From contig JANRLS010000165.1 of NCBI GenBank assembly GCA_033762315.1, forward strand, positions 33,284-97,283: a DNA stretch of 64,000 nucleotides, read 5' to 3'. This stretch comes from CAYLLN01 sp033762315. Lineage in GTDB: Bacteria; Planctomycetota; Planctomycetia; Pirellulales; Pirellulaceae. Position numbers and translations under genes: made by a program. The notes under the pieces were generated by a model. The model saw only the letters and a list, made by a program, of their open reading frames with translations. It made no database searches and was not told the DNA's origin. The first letter of the stretch is position 1; every line of letters begins with the position of its first letter. Shown here piece after piece: positions 7,216 through 15,978 of the stretch.

Positions 7216-9221
7216 TTCACGATCTCGATCAGCTTCAGCGGATGTTCATCCTGCACGTTGCAAAAGAAGCCCTTCACATGCGGTCGAACCAGATTCTTCG
7301 AAACGTAGAAATAGATCGGCAAGATCGGCGCTTCGTCGAGCAAAATCTGCTCGGCATCGTGCAGCATTTGCATCCTCCGGGCCGCGTCGGGCTCGCGGGC
7401 GGCATCGTCAATCAGCTTGTCATAGGCCGCGTTGCTCCAGCCGGTTTGATTGTTCTCGCCGCCGGTGACGAACATGTCGAGAAACGTATTCGGATCGGCA
7501 TAGTCGGCGACCCAGGCGGCCCGGCTGACGACATAGTCCAGCTTGTGCTGCGAATCGAGATAGACTCCCCACTCCAGCCCGCGCAGCTGGGCATCGACCC
7601 CCAAACCCTCTTTCCACATCTGCTGGATCGTCTCGGCGATCGTGCGGTGGGCGTCGAGATCGTTGTACAGAATTTCGATCGGCGGCAGCCCTTTCCCTCC
7701 CGCATGTCCCGCTTCGGCCAGCAACTTTTGAGCGGCGGAAACATCGAACGGCAAGCCGGCGGGAGCTTGATAGCCGGCGAGCCCCGGCGGATCGAGGGCC
7801 GTGGCCGGCTTTTCCCCCGCCCGCGTCACCAGCTCGCAGATTTTGGACTTGTCGATCGCCATGCCGAGCGCCCGGCGGACGCGCGGATCGGGGAGCTTCC
7901 CGACGTTGATCCGATAGAAATACGTCGTCAACATCGGGGCGCTGTGGAACTCGGCCGCGTATTTGGTGCGGAGCTTGGGGATCGTGCTCGGGGGCATGAT
8001 GGTCGCCCAGTCGAGTTGCCCATTCAGATACATATTGAGGCTCGTCGTTTCGCTCTTCACCGCCATCGCATCGATGCTGCTCAGCTTCACGCGGTCGGCA
8101 TCCCAATAGCGCGGGTTTTTGACCATGCGGATGCGGTCGCGAATGCGGCGGAAATGCAGCGTGAACGGCCCATTGCTGACGATCTTGCCCGGCTGAGTCC
8201 AGGCGGGGCTGCCGTGGGTTTCGACGCAGCGGCGATTGACCGGATAAAGCGGATAGAACGCGACGAGATCGTTGAAATAGGCCGTGGGGCTATTGAGCGT
8301 GACGATCAGCTTGTCGGGCGACGGTGCCCGAACGCCGACCGTCGCGGCAAAGTCGGGAAGCACCTGCATGCAGGCCACGAGCTTGTCGAGTGGCGGCGGA
8401 GGGGGAGTCATCGTCGTCGCTTGCGCGCGGGCAGCCGAAACATCTTTGGCGAACAGCCTGAGTTTTCCCTCTCCCCTGGCGGGAGAGGGGCTAGGGGTGG
8501 GGGGCGTCGCCGTGGGGGATTTCGCCGCGTCGAACTCCACCGCATAGACCCACGCCCGTCGCCAGGCCGCTTCCGCTTTCGAGCGGGCGTCTTCGCTGGC
8601 GTCGGTGGGCAACAAATCGGGCTGTGGCGGCTTGTGAATCGCGCGCAGGATGCCTCGCTCGACGGTCCCTTGCGGAAAAGGTTGATCGGGAGTTTTGCGG
8701 TCCGCCAGCTCGACTTCGACCTGGTCACCGCTGGCGACTTCGGCCGTGTTATACGCCTTGGCCCCGGCGATGTAGTACAGCTGATACGCGTATTTGCTGG
8801 CGGTTTCGGGATGCAGGGTTCGCATCCACGACCAGGCGAAATCGTCGGCCGTGACCGGGGTCCCATCGGACCACAGCATCCCCTTGCGGATGCGGAACGT
8901 GTAGGTCTTGCCGTCGGCCGAGATTTCGGGAAGCTCGGCCATCGCGGGCTGAGGAGTCATTTCGACGTTGGTCGTGGGTCCGGCCGACTTCTCCCAACCG
9001 GCGGGAGGAGCATTGCGAAGCAGCCCCTCAAAAAGGCCGTTGATGACTCGATTTTCCGGCTGGCCGGTCGCGAGGCCGGGGTCGATGGTTTCGACCTCGT
9101 TGCCGTTGTCGAACGTGAAATCGGCCCTCGGAAGCGTGCCAAACGACACCGCCCAGGCGATGGCGGCGACGAGCAAACCCATGGCGAGAAACGGAAACGC
9201 GCGGCGAATGAAGTGCGGCAT
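7212..9221 (-). CDS. Peptide/oligopeptide ABC transporter substrate-binding protein (SBP family 5)
   Basis: Extracytoplasmic binding protein of the Opp/Dpp type. It has an N-terminal membrane-spanning or uncleaved signal segment (about residues 9-28, LAMGLLVAAIAWAV) and no lipobox cysteine. The SBP_bac_5 domain shows the usual start (ETIDPGLATGQPENRVINGL), the LRKGMLWSDGTPVTADDF-like segment, and later RRALGMAIDKSKIC. It is 669 residues, longer than the roughly 550 usual for the family, partly because of a repeat-encoded insertion (SPTATPPTPSPSPARGEGKL). No permease or ATPase gene is nearby, so it either uses transporter parts encoded elsewhere or acts alone. The stop overlaps the oxoprolinase start by four bases, suggesting uptake of peptide-like or pyroglutamyl substrates. 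That link is inference. Confidence 0.93.
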   Translation of the reverse strand: MPHFIRRAFPFLAMGLLVAAIAWAVSFGTLPRADFTFDNGNEVETIDPGLATGQPENRVINGLFEGLLRNAPPAGWEKSAGPTTNVEMTPQPAMAELPEISADGKTYTFRIRKGMLWSDGTPVTADDFAWSWMRTLHPETASKYAYQLYYIAGAKAYNTAEVASGDQVEVELADRKTPDQPFPQGTVERGILRAIHKPPQPDLLPTDASEDARSKAEAAWRRAWVYAVEFDAAKSPTATPPTPSPSPARGEGKLRLFAKDVSAARAQATTMTPPPPPLDKLVACMQVLPDFAATVGVRAPSPDKLIVTLNSPTAYFNDLVAFYPLYPVNRRCVETHGSPAWTQPGKIVSNGPFTLHFRRIRDRIRMVKNPRYWDADRVKLSSIDAMAVKSETTSLNMYLNGQLDWATIMPPSTIPKLRTKYAAEFHSAPMLTTYFYRINVGKLPDPRVRRALGMAIDKSKICELVTRAGEKPATALDPPGLAGYQAPAGLPFDVSAAQKLLAEAGHAGGKGLPPIEILYNDLDAHRTIAETIQQMWKEGLGVDAQLRGLEWGVYLDSQHKLDYVVSRAAWVADYADPNTFLDMFVTGGENNQTGWSNAAYDKLIDDAAREPDAARRMQMLHDAEQILLDEAPILPIYFYVSKNLVRPHVKGFFCNVQDEHPLKLIEIVK
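8466..8505. repeat. In-frame CCCTCTCCC hairpin repeat in the binding-protein gene
   Basis: CCCTCTCCC-CTGGC-GGGAGAGGG is a perfect 9-bp hairpin (8467-8489) followed by GCTAGGGGTGGGG. It is a widespread intergenic repeat type, here translated in frame as a Pro/Ser-rich loop. Confidence 0.8.
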
Positions 9222-9395
9222 GATGAGGCAATTCTTCCCGCTCGTGGCCGGGCAGGCAAGTGCGGGCAGGTTGGCCGATTCTGACTTTCCGGCATCGTTG
9301 GCGGTGGCTGGGCAAGTGCCGCCACTGGCATGAGCTCGCTGCCGCTAACCCTTTTTCCAGCGATGGGGATCAACGTCGCGATTGGGACTGCGCTG

Positions 9396-12150
9396 TCAGG
9401 CCTGCTTCTGATCCGCCGGGCGCGTTGCATGTGCCCACCAGCGGGCGCGAATCAGTTTGGTAACTTCCAGAATCGTCACGGGGGCCAGCGCCAAGAGCGC
9501 CACGATCAACCAATCGGCCAGCGGATACGCCTCGACCTTGAAGACCGATTGCGTGAACGGCAGTAGCACCACGCTGATCTGCAGCAGACTGGAAACGACA
9601 ATCGCCACCAGCAATGCCGGATTCGAGAACAGGCCCAATTGCCACAGGGTGAGCGTTTGGCTGCGGGAGGCCAGCGCCCGGAACAGCTCGGCATAGACCA
9701 GCACGCAAAAGGTCATCGCTCGGGCATCGTCGATATTCGCGGGGTTTTGCTGGTGAATCAGGGCGAATGCGGCCAGCCCCACGCAGCCGACCAGCAGCCC
9801 CTGGACGAGAATCGACCAACTGACGCGCCACGAGAGGATCGACTCGCCGGTGGGACGCGGCGGCCGCCGCATCACGCCCGGTTCCGGCGGCTCCAGCGAC
9901 AAGGCGAGCGCGGGAAGGCCATCGGTGACGAGATTGATCCACAGCAATTGCACCGGAAGCAGCGGTGCCGGCCAGCCGAGCAGGCTGGCGACCAGCATCA
10001 GCAAGATTTCGCCGAGGTTGCACGACAGCAGAAATTGCAGCACCTTTTGAATGTTGTCGAAGATGCCGCGTCCTTCCTCGACCGCGCTGACGATGGAGGT
10101 AAAGTTGTCGTCGGTCAGCACCATGTGCCGCTTCCTTGGTCACGTCGGTCCCGGTAACGCCCATCGCGATGCCAATGTCGGCCATCTTGATGGCGGGGGC
10201 GTCGTTCACGCCGTCTCCGGTCATCGCCACGATCTCGCCCCGACTTTTCCAGGCTTGCACGATCCTCAGCTTGTGTTCGGCGGTGACGCGGGCATAAACG
10301 GCGATTTCCGGCGCTTGGGCCACCAGGGCCTCGTCGCTCAGGTCGTCGAGCTCCCTGCCGCTCAGGGCCCGCGCGCCCGGCTCGGCCAGGTGCAATTCGC
10401 GACCAATCGCCAGCGCGGTCGCGGGATGATCGCCGGTAATCATGACCGGGCGAATTCCCGCCGCGCGGCATTGCTCGATCGCCACCTTCACCTCTTCGCG
10501 CGGCGGATCGGTGATCCCCACCAGACCGGCCAGCACCAGCCGTTCTTCGGCGAGGCCCGCGTCGCCGGGGGGCAATTCGCGGTCGGCGAGGGCGAGCACG
10601 CGTAGGCCCCGCTCGGCCATCTCGCCGCCGCGGCGCAGCCACTCGGCGCGGGCCTCGTCCGAAAGCGGACGCTCTCCCGCCGCGGTCCGTTCGGCCACCG
10701 CCAGAGGCAGCAACACCTCCGGCGCGCCTTTAGCGTACATCGTGCGCGAGTCGTCCGGTCCGCGCACCACCACCGACATCCGCTTGCGGGTCGAATCGAA
10801 AGGGATTTCGAGCAGCACCTCTCCGGCATGGCGCGACGGCTCGATTCCCGCCTTCCGAGCAGCCACGAGCAACGCCCCCTCGGTGGGATCGCCAATCACT
10901 TGCCAATGGACGCCGTCCGATTGCGGCACCACGCGGGCATTGTTGCACCAGGCCCCGCAGGTTAGGGCGCGACGAAGGTCGTCACGCGAGCCCGAATCGA
11001 TGGCCACGGGCTCTCCGCGAGGGCGAAATTCGCCGTGTGGGGCGTAGCCGACGCCAGTCACCACGAGCGGTCCACTGTCGAGCACGATCTCGCGAACCGT
11101 CATTTCGTTGCGAGTCAGCGTTCCTGTTTTGTCGGAGCAAACAACCGTCACGCACCCCAGCGTCTCGACGCTCGGCAGCTTGCGCACCAGCACGTTCCGC
11201 TTTACCATCCGCCCTAGGCCAAGCGCCAGAGCCATCGTCACCACCGCCGGCAGCCCTTCGGGAACGGCCGCCACCGCCAGGCTCACCGCCAAGAGCAGCG
11301 ACTCAAGTAGCGGACTGCCCCGCACCGTTTGCAACGCGAAGATCAGCCCCACGATTCCCAGGCAGACGAAGATGAGAATCCGCCCCAGCTCGCGCAGGCG
11401 GCGCTCCAGCGGGGTGGTTTCCGGCTGATAACGTTCGAGCAGCTTGGCGATTCGTCCGAGCTCGGTGCGCATCCCCGTGGCGACGACGACCCCCTTTGCT
11501 TTGCCGGCCGCGGCGACCGTTCCCAAATAGGCCATGTTCCGCCTGTCTCCCAAGGGGGCGGTGGCGGGCAGAATCGCGGCGGCGTCCTTTTCGACCGGCA
11601 CCGATTCGCCGGTCAGCGCGGCCTCTTGCACCGTGAAATCGAACCCGCCGAGCAGCCGGCAATCGGCGGGGATATAGTCTCCCGCTTCGAGTTCGAGGAT
11701 GTCTCCCACCACCAGTTGCTCGGCGGGAACCACCTGCAATTGACCATTCCGCAGGGTCTTGGCTTGCGGTGCCGAGAGCTTTTGCAGCGCGGCCAGAGCC
11801 TGCTGGGCCCGCTCTTCCTGAAAGTAGCCGATCACCGCGTTGAGGACGACAATCGCCACGATCGCCGCCGTGTCGATCCACTCTCCCATCGCGCCGGAAA
11901 TGACCGCTGCAACGATCAGAATCCAGATGACCAGCTCGCGAAACTGTGCCGCGATCTTTCTCCACCACGGTTCCGGCGGAGCTTCGGCCAGGCGATTGGG
12001 GCCATATTTGGCCCGCGCGGCCTCAATCTCTTCGCCTCGCAGGCCAGTCTGTGGATCGCTGCCGAGCGACAGAACCACCTCCTCGGCAGTCTGTGCAAAC
12101 GGCAATGCACCGACAGAATGGGGCGACACGGCAGGTTGGTCCCGTTTCAT
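9396..12150 (-). pseudogene. Calcium-type P-type ATPase (type IIA) with a frameshift
   Basis: Ion-pumping ATPase of the inner membrane. The N-terminal cation-ATPase domain, TGES (residues 180-183), TM4 motif VPEGLPAVVT, phosphorylation site DKTGTLT (Asp340), N-domain and hinge MTGDGVNDAPAIK are all intact from the ATG at 12150. After GTDVTKEAA the frame is lost near 10125. The remaining protein continues at once in another frame as MVLTDDNFTSIVSAVEEGRG through the six-helix C-terminal domain to the stop at 9396. The junction reads GCGGCACATGG, where the family needs GCGGCAGACATGG (AADM), so two bases are missing. TM5/TM6 residues (CNLGEI, NLVTDGLPALA) suit Ca2+ transport. It is either a real inactivation or a sequence error. 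Full length would be about 918 residues, normal for SERCA/PMR1-like pumps. Confidence 0.88.
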
Positions 12151-12447
12151 AGGCCTCTGCAGAGCTTGCGAGTCATTGTTCTAGCCTTCCGGCGAATGCC
12201 GGGCCAGTCGAGACTTGGGCGGCCTATTGACGAGCTAGTAGGCGAGCAATGTGCGGAGGTGCGCGCCTGTCGGGCAAGGCGCGCGGCAGGGCACATTCCT
12301 GGAGGACGGGCGCCGGGGCGAAGCGGCAAGAACGCCTCGGTTTCTCGGCGGTTCGCGAGGGACTTCCATTTTGCGGTGAAGGGCACGCCCTTTGCCTCTC
12401 ATTCTTCCGGTCGCCGCCAGTTTCGCTTTTGGAAAGGAAGGTGTGCC

Positions 12448-13440
12448 ATGTTTGCCACTCGCTATCAACCGGCCGTCGGCTGGGAACTGCTCAAATGGAT
12501 GGTGCTCCTGCTGTTGGCGTTTGCGATGTTCCTGGCCTTGGCCGCCGTCGCGGCCGCCGAGGAGCCGCGGAATGCTCCGGCTTTGTTGCCAGACGACATG
12601 GGGGAAGTTGCCGTTCCCATGCCGCCGGTCTTTCCCGAACCTCGTCCCGCCGATGAACTCCCCGCCTGCGAGGTTGCAGCGCGGCTGTGGATGATTCTGG
12701 AGCATCACCGGGCGGGTTGCTTCGGCGACGCATTGGCGGGTTGGGGCCAGCTCGATTTGCCCGCCGAAACGGCGGTCTGGCAGCACATCGCCCGAGCGGC
12801 GGCCTTGCTGGAAGCGGGGGATCATGCTCAGGTGATTGTCGAGCTCGATCTGGCCCGCCGGCTCAACGAGCGGCACCCGGTCGTTGCGTATTACACCGGC
12901 CTGTTGCGGCTCGAGCAGGCAGCGGCCGCCGAGCGCCTGCCGGATGTTCCCGAACTGGGGAACATTCGGCTGGTGGCGGCAGTTCCGCGGCCAGGCACCG
13001 AAGCTCGCCAAATCTACGAACGGCTGGCTCGCCACGAATTGCAGCAGGCGATTGCCCATGCTGGCGACGTGCTGCTCGATCAGCCCCTGGTGACCACAGC
13101 AGGCGATCCGGCAGTGAATATGCCGTGCGTGGGAGATTTGCTTGTAGCGCTTAGGGCCGACAATTTCGTCGCCAAGGCGCACCACCTGCTGTTCGCGTTG
13201 GAATTGGATCGCGGCGAATTGCGTGCCGCCGAAGACCACCTCGATGCCGCCGTGGCGATGGGCTTGACCCCACTCTTCGGCTACGAGGATCTCGCCCAGG
13301 CCTACCACGAAATCGGCGACGAAGCCGGCGTGCTGCGGGTCGGCCAAAAGGACCTGCGGATTCGGTTTCCCGCCCTGTGGGAAGCGTGCCGTCAGTTGGA
13401 AGATGCCTGGCGGCAAACCTGGGACGAAATGGTCTGGTAG
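12448..13440 (+). CDS. Exported TPR-like protein of unknown function
   Basis: A 330-residue protein. The ATG at 12448 is preceded by GGAAAGGAAGG and gives an N-terminal hydrophobic segment (KWMVLLLLAFAMFLALAAVA) ending AAEEPR, a signal peptide or anchor. The frame stays open far upstream, but that part is antisense to the P-ATPase gene and was discarded. The mature part is helical with repeated units such as ARAAALLEAGDHAQVIVELD, HHLLFALELDRGELRAAEDH and YEDLAQAYHEIGDEAGVLRV, which look like degenerate TPRs. No catalytic motif is seen. A strong hairpin terminator follows at 13464, so it is probably monocistronic. Gene reality is well supported; function unknown. Confidence 0.8.
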   Translation: MFATRYQPAVGWELLKWMVLLLLAFAMFLALAAVAAAEEPRNAPALLPDDMGEVAVPMPPVFPEPRPADELPACEVAARLWMILEHHRAGCFGDALAGWGQLDLPAETAVWQHIARAAALLEAGDHAQVIVELDLARRLNERHPVVAYYTGLLRLEQAAAAERLPDVPELGNIRLVAAVPRPGTEARQIYERLARHELQQAIAHAGDVLLDQPLVTTAGDPAVNMPCVGDLLVALRADNFVAKAHHLLFALELDRGELRAAEDHLDAAVAMGLTPLFGYEDLAQAYHEIGDEAGVLRVGQKDLRIRFPALWEACRQLEDAWRQTWDEMVW

Positions 13441-13463
13441 GTAGCGCCGCTGCCGCCAGTTCG

Positions 13464-13500
13464 AGGGCGCTGAAGGTGGGCTTCAGCGCCCTTTTCGTTG
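13464..13500 (+). terminator. Rho-independent terminator after the TPR-like gene
   Basis: AGGGCGCTGAAG (13464-13475) pairs perfectly with CTTCAGCGCCCT (13481-13492) around a GTGGG loop and is followed by TTTCGTT. The 12-bp GC-rich stem begins about 24 bases after the stop codon. Confidence 0.85.
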
Positions 13501-13654
13501 CGCGGTAGCCGATCACTTTTGAACGACGAAAGGCCAAACCGATATCGCGCATCGCAAGATCGACTCTGAACGCGTCAATTCCGAGTAGCAATCGCCTCCA
13601 GCCGATGATATAAATGGCTGTTTATTCATCGATCCACGCTTGGGAGAGCGGACC

Positions 13655-15013
13655 ATGCTCAGCGTGCTTGGCAACCAGCGCACCTTTTGTGATGGCATTT
13701 CGCGCAGGTCGCTGCTCAAAATCGGCGGCCTGGCGATGGGGGGCATTTCGCTGCCGACCCTCTTGCGGGCTGAAGCCCAATCGGCCCGGCCCCAGCGGCA
13801 AAAGTCGGTCATCATGATCTTCCTGTCGGGCGGGCCGCCGCATCAGGACATGGTCGATCTGAAAATGGACGCCCCGGTCGAAATCCGCGGCGAGTTCCGT
13901 CCCATCGCCACCCGCGTCCCCGGCATCCAGATTTGCGAGCACCTGCCGCGCCTCGCCGCGATGATGGACCGCCTCGCCATCATCCGCTCGCTCGTCGGCT
14001 CCGAGGGGCGACATGCCGCCTTTCAGTGCCATACCGGCTGGCCGGTCATGCCTCAACCGGCCGGCGGCTGGCCGGCGTTCGGCGCGGTTGTTTCCAAGCT
14101 GCAAGGAACCGCCTCCCCAGGAACGCCGCCGTATGTGAGCCTCTCTCCACGGATGAAGGGCTCCGGCTGGTCCGACCCCGGCAAGCCCGGCTTTCTCGGC
14201 TCGGCCTATGGGCCGTTCACGCCAAATGTCGATGGGGACGGCACGCTGCAAGTCGGCTCGGTCAGCACCGACCAACTGGCCGACCGCCGCGCGCTCGCCC
14301 GCCAACTCGACCGGATGAAGCGTGCCGCCGACGCCACCGGCGCGATCGCCGGACTCGACGCTTATCAAGAGCAAGCCTTTGGCATCCTCACCTCGGGTAA
14401 GCTCGCCGCAGCGCTCGATCTATCGCGCGAAGATCCCAAGCTGCGCGATCGCTACGGCCGCGGCTCCCCCGAGCCGGCCGGCTATGGCGACGCGGGGCCC
14501 TTGATGAACGACTATTTCCTCGTCGCGCGGCGGCTGGTCGAGGCGGGGGTGCGCGTCGTCAGCCTCGCCTATGGCCGCTGGGATTGGCATGGCCGCCCGC
14601 ACGGCACGACGTTCGACAACGCCCGCGATCACTTCCCCTCGCTCGATCAAGGTCTGACCGCGCTCATCGAGGATCTGACCGCGCGGGGCATGATTGACGA
14701 TGTATCCATCGTCGTCTGGGGCGAATTCGGCCGCACGCCCCGCATCAATCCGCGCGGCGGACGCGACCACTGGCCCAACGTCGGTTGCGCCATGCTCGCC
14801 GGCGGTGGCATGCGAACGGGACAGGTCATCGGCGCGACCGACCGCCTCGGCGATCATGCCACCGAGCGGCCAGTCCATTTTCAGGACGTGCTCGCCACGC
14901 TCTACCAGCGGCTGGGAATCGACATCAACCGAGTCACCGTGAACGACCTGAGCGGCCGACCGCGCTACCTCGTCGATCACGCACTCTATCAGCCGCTGCA
15001 CGAAGTGATCTGA
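13655..15013 (+). CDS. DUF1501 domain protein with Tat signal
   Basis: The family belongs to the alkaline-phosphatase-like fold and is exported; its substrate is unknown. The start is the ATG at 13655, which follows GGGAGAG; an in-frame TTG at 13640 is less likely. The N-terminus carries a twin-arginine motif (SRRSLLKIGG, about residues 16-25) ending near LLRAEAQS. Family signatures are present in order: MIFLSGGPPHQDMVDLK, RLAAMMDRLAIIRSL, VWGEFGRTPRINPRGGRDHW and LGDHATERPVHFQDVLATLY. It is 452 residues, normal for DUF1501. The WD40 gene follows after 30 bases. In planctomycetes DUF1501 proteins usually accompany DUF1549/DUF1553 cytochromes; here the partner is a propeller protein instead. 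Confidence 0.93.
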   Translation: MLSVLGNQRTFCDGISRRSLLKIGGLAMGGISLPTLLRAEAQSARPQRQKSVIMIFLSGGPPHQDMVDLKMDAPVEIRGEFRPIATRVPGIQICEHLPRLAAMMDRLAIIRSLVGSEGRHAAFQCHTGWPVMPQPAGGWPAFGAVVSKLQGTASPGTPPYVSLSPRMKGSGWSDPGKPGFLGSAYGPFTPNVDGDGTLQVGSVSTDQLADRRALARQLDRMKRAADATGAIAGLDAYQEQAFGILTSGKLAAALDLSREDPKLRDRYGRGSPEPAGYGDAGPLMNDYFLVARRLVEAGVRVVSLAYGRWDWHGRPHGTTFDNARDHFPSLDQGLTALIEDLTARGMIDDVSIVVWGEFGRTPRINPRGGRDHWPNVGCAMLAGGGMRTGQVIGATDRLGDHATERPVHFQDVLATLYQRLGIDINRVTVNDLSGRPRYLVDHALYQPLHEVI

Positions 15014-15043
15014 TTCATTGCTGACGCCGCGGGTAGTGTGCCG

Positions 15044-15928
15044 ATGCTGCAACTCATTCATACCCTGACGCATCCGAACGCGGTCTATGCGGTGGCGTTT
15101 TCGCCCGACGGCAAACAGTTGGCGACCGCGAGCCTCGACAACACGCTCAAGCTGTGGGATGCGTCCACCGGCAGCGAACTGGCCCGCCTCCGTGGCCATA
15201 CCGACGGCGTCTGCGGCGTCGCTTTTTCTGTCGATGGTAAGCGGCTCTTCTCGGCCAGCCTCGACCAGTCCATCAAGTTCTGGGAGCTCCCTGCCGGCGC
15301 GGCAGCGGCGACCATTACCGGGCCGGGGCGGTACATCGAATGCTTCGCGACGTCGGCCGATGGCCGCCTGCTCGCCACCGGCAGCCACGACACGCAAGTC
15401 CGCATTCACGATACCGAAACCGGCAGCCTGAAAATGGCCCTCAAGGGGCATGCCGACGTGATCTTTGCCGTTGCCCTTTCGGCCGATGGCAAGTGGGCCG
15501 CCTCCGGCGGCAACGACGGGGCGCTCAAACTGTGGGAATTGGCCACGGGCAAGTCACGCACCCTGACCGGCAACGACGGGGTGCCGCAATCGCTCGCCTT
15601 TCGCCAGGACGGCCAAACGCTCATTTCCGGCGGCGGCACGGGGCGCATCGAATGGTGGAGCGTCGCCACCGCCGAACGATTTCTGACAGCCGAAGGGCAT
15701 CGCGGCGTGGTCAAGAGCCTGGCGATTTCCGCCGACGATTCGGTAGTCGCCAGCGGCGGGGCCGATGGCACGGTCCGCCTGTGGGATGCGAGAACCGGCG
15801 CTCCGCGGGGCGAAGTTGCCGGCCACAAAAACTCGGTCTATGGCGTGGCCTTCTCGGCCGATGGCCAGCGGCTTGCTTCCGCCAGCTTTGATCGGTCGAT
15901 CAAGGTGTGGGACATCAAGGGGGAATGA
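15044..15928 (+). CDS. Seven-bladed WD40 repeat protein
   Basis: Seven repeats fill almost the whole 294-residue protein, each ending in a WD-like pair: LKLWD, IKFWE, VRIHD, LKLWE, IEWWS, VRLWD, IKVWD. This is enough for one closed propeller and leaves no room for another domain. There is no signal peptide, so it is probably cytoplasmic, unlike its Tat-exported neighbour. Start choice is uncertain: ATG at 15044, or GTG six bases earlier at 15038; no clear Shine-Dalgarno precedes either. It lies 30 bases after the DUF1501 gene on the same strand, so co-transcription is likely. A scaffolding or protein-binding role is inferred from the fold only. Confidence 0.9.
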   Translation: MLQLIHTLTHPNAVYAVAFSPDGKQLATASLDNTLKLWDASTGSELARLRGHTDGVCGVAFSVDGKRLFSASLDQSIKFWELPAGAAAATITGPGRYIECFATSADGRLLATGSHDTQVRIHDTETGSLKMALKGHADVIFAVALSADGKWAASGGNDGALKLWELATGKSRTLTGNDGVPQSLAFRQDGQTLISGGGTGRIEWWSVATAERFLTAEGHRGVVKSLAISADDSVVASGGADGTVRLWDARTGAPRGEVAGHKNSVYGVAFSADGQRLASASFDRSIKVWDIKGE

Positions 15929-15977
15929 GCAAGCACCAAGAGCCAAATTCCAAATAAATCGGAAATCCAAGATTCAG
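15929..15977. repeat. Dispersed repeat (AAGCACCAAGAGCCAAATTC type) between convergent genes
   Basis: A run of AAGCACCAAGAGCCAAATTC followed by AAATCGGAAATCCAAGATTC fills the space between the convergent WD40 and asnB stops. It is the reverse-complement version of the repeat inside the oxoprolinase gene at 4896-4960. Confidence 0.65.
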
Positions 15978-15978
15978 T

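Noticed and set aside
4480..7308. Very long open frame on the plus strand
   Set aside because: It lies antisense to the well-supported oxoprolinase, has Arg/Gly/Ala-rich composition, and no family features. It is a by-product of high GC.
7242..9284. Long plus-strand open frame opposite the binding-protein gene
   Set aside because: Antisense to a clear SBP family gene; no domain, no ribosome-binding site.
11329..12447. N-terminal extension of the TPR-like protein
   Set aside because: Antisense to the P-ATPase gene; the true start is supported by a Shine-Dalgarno and signal peptide at 12448.
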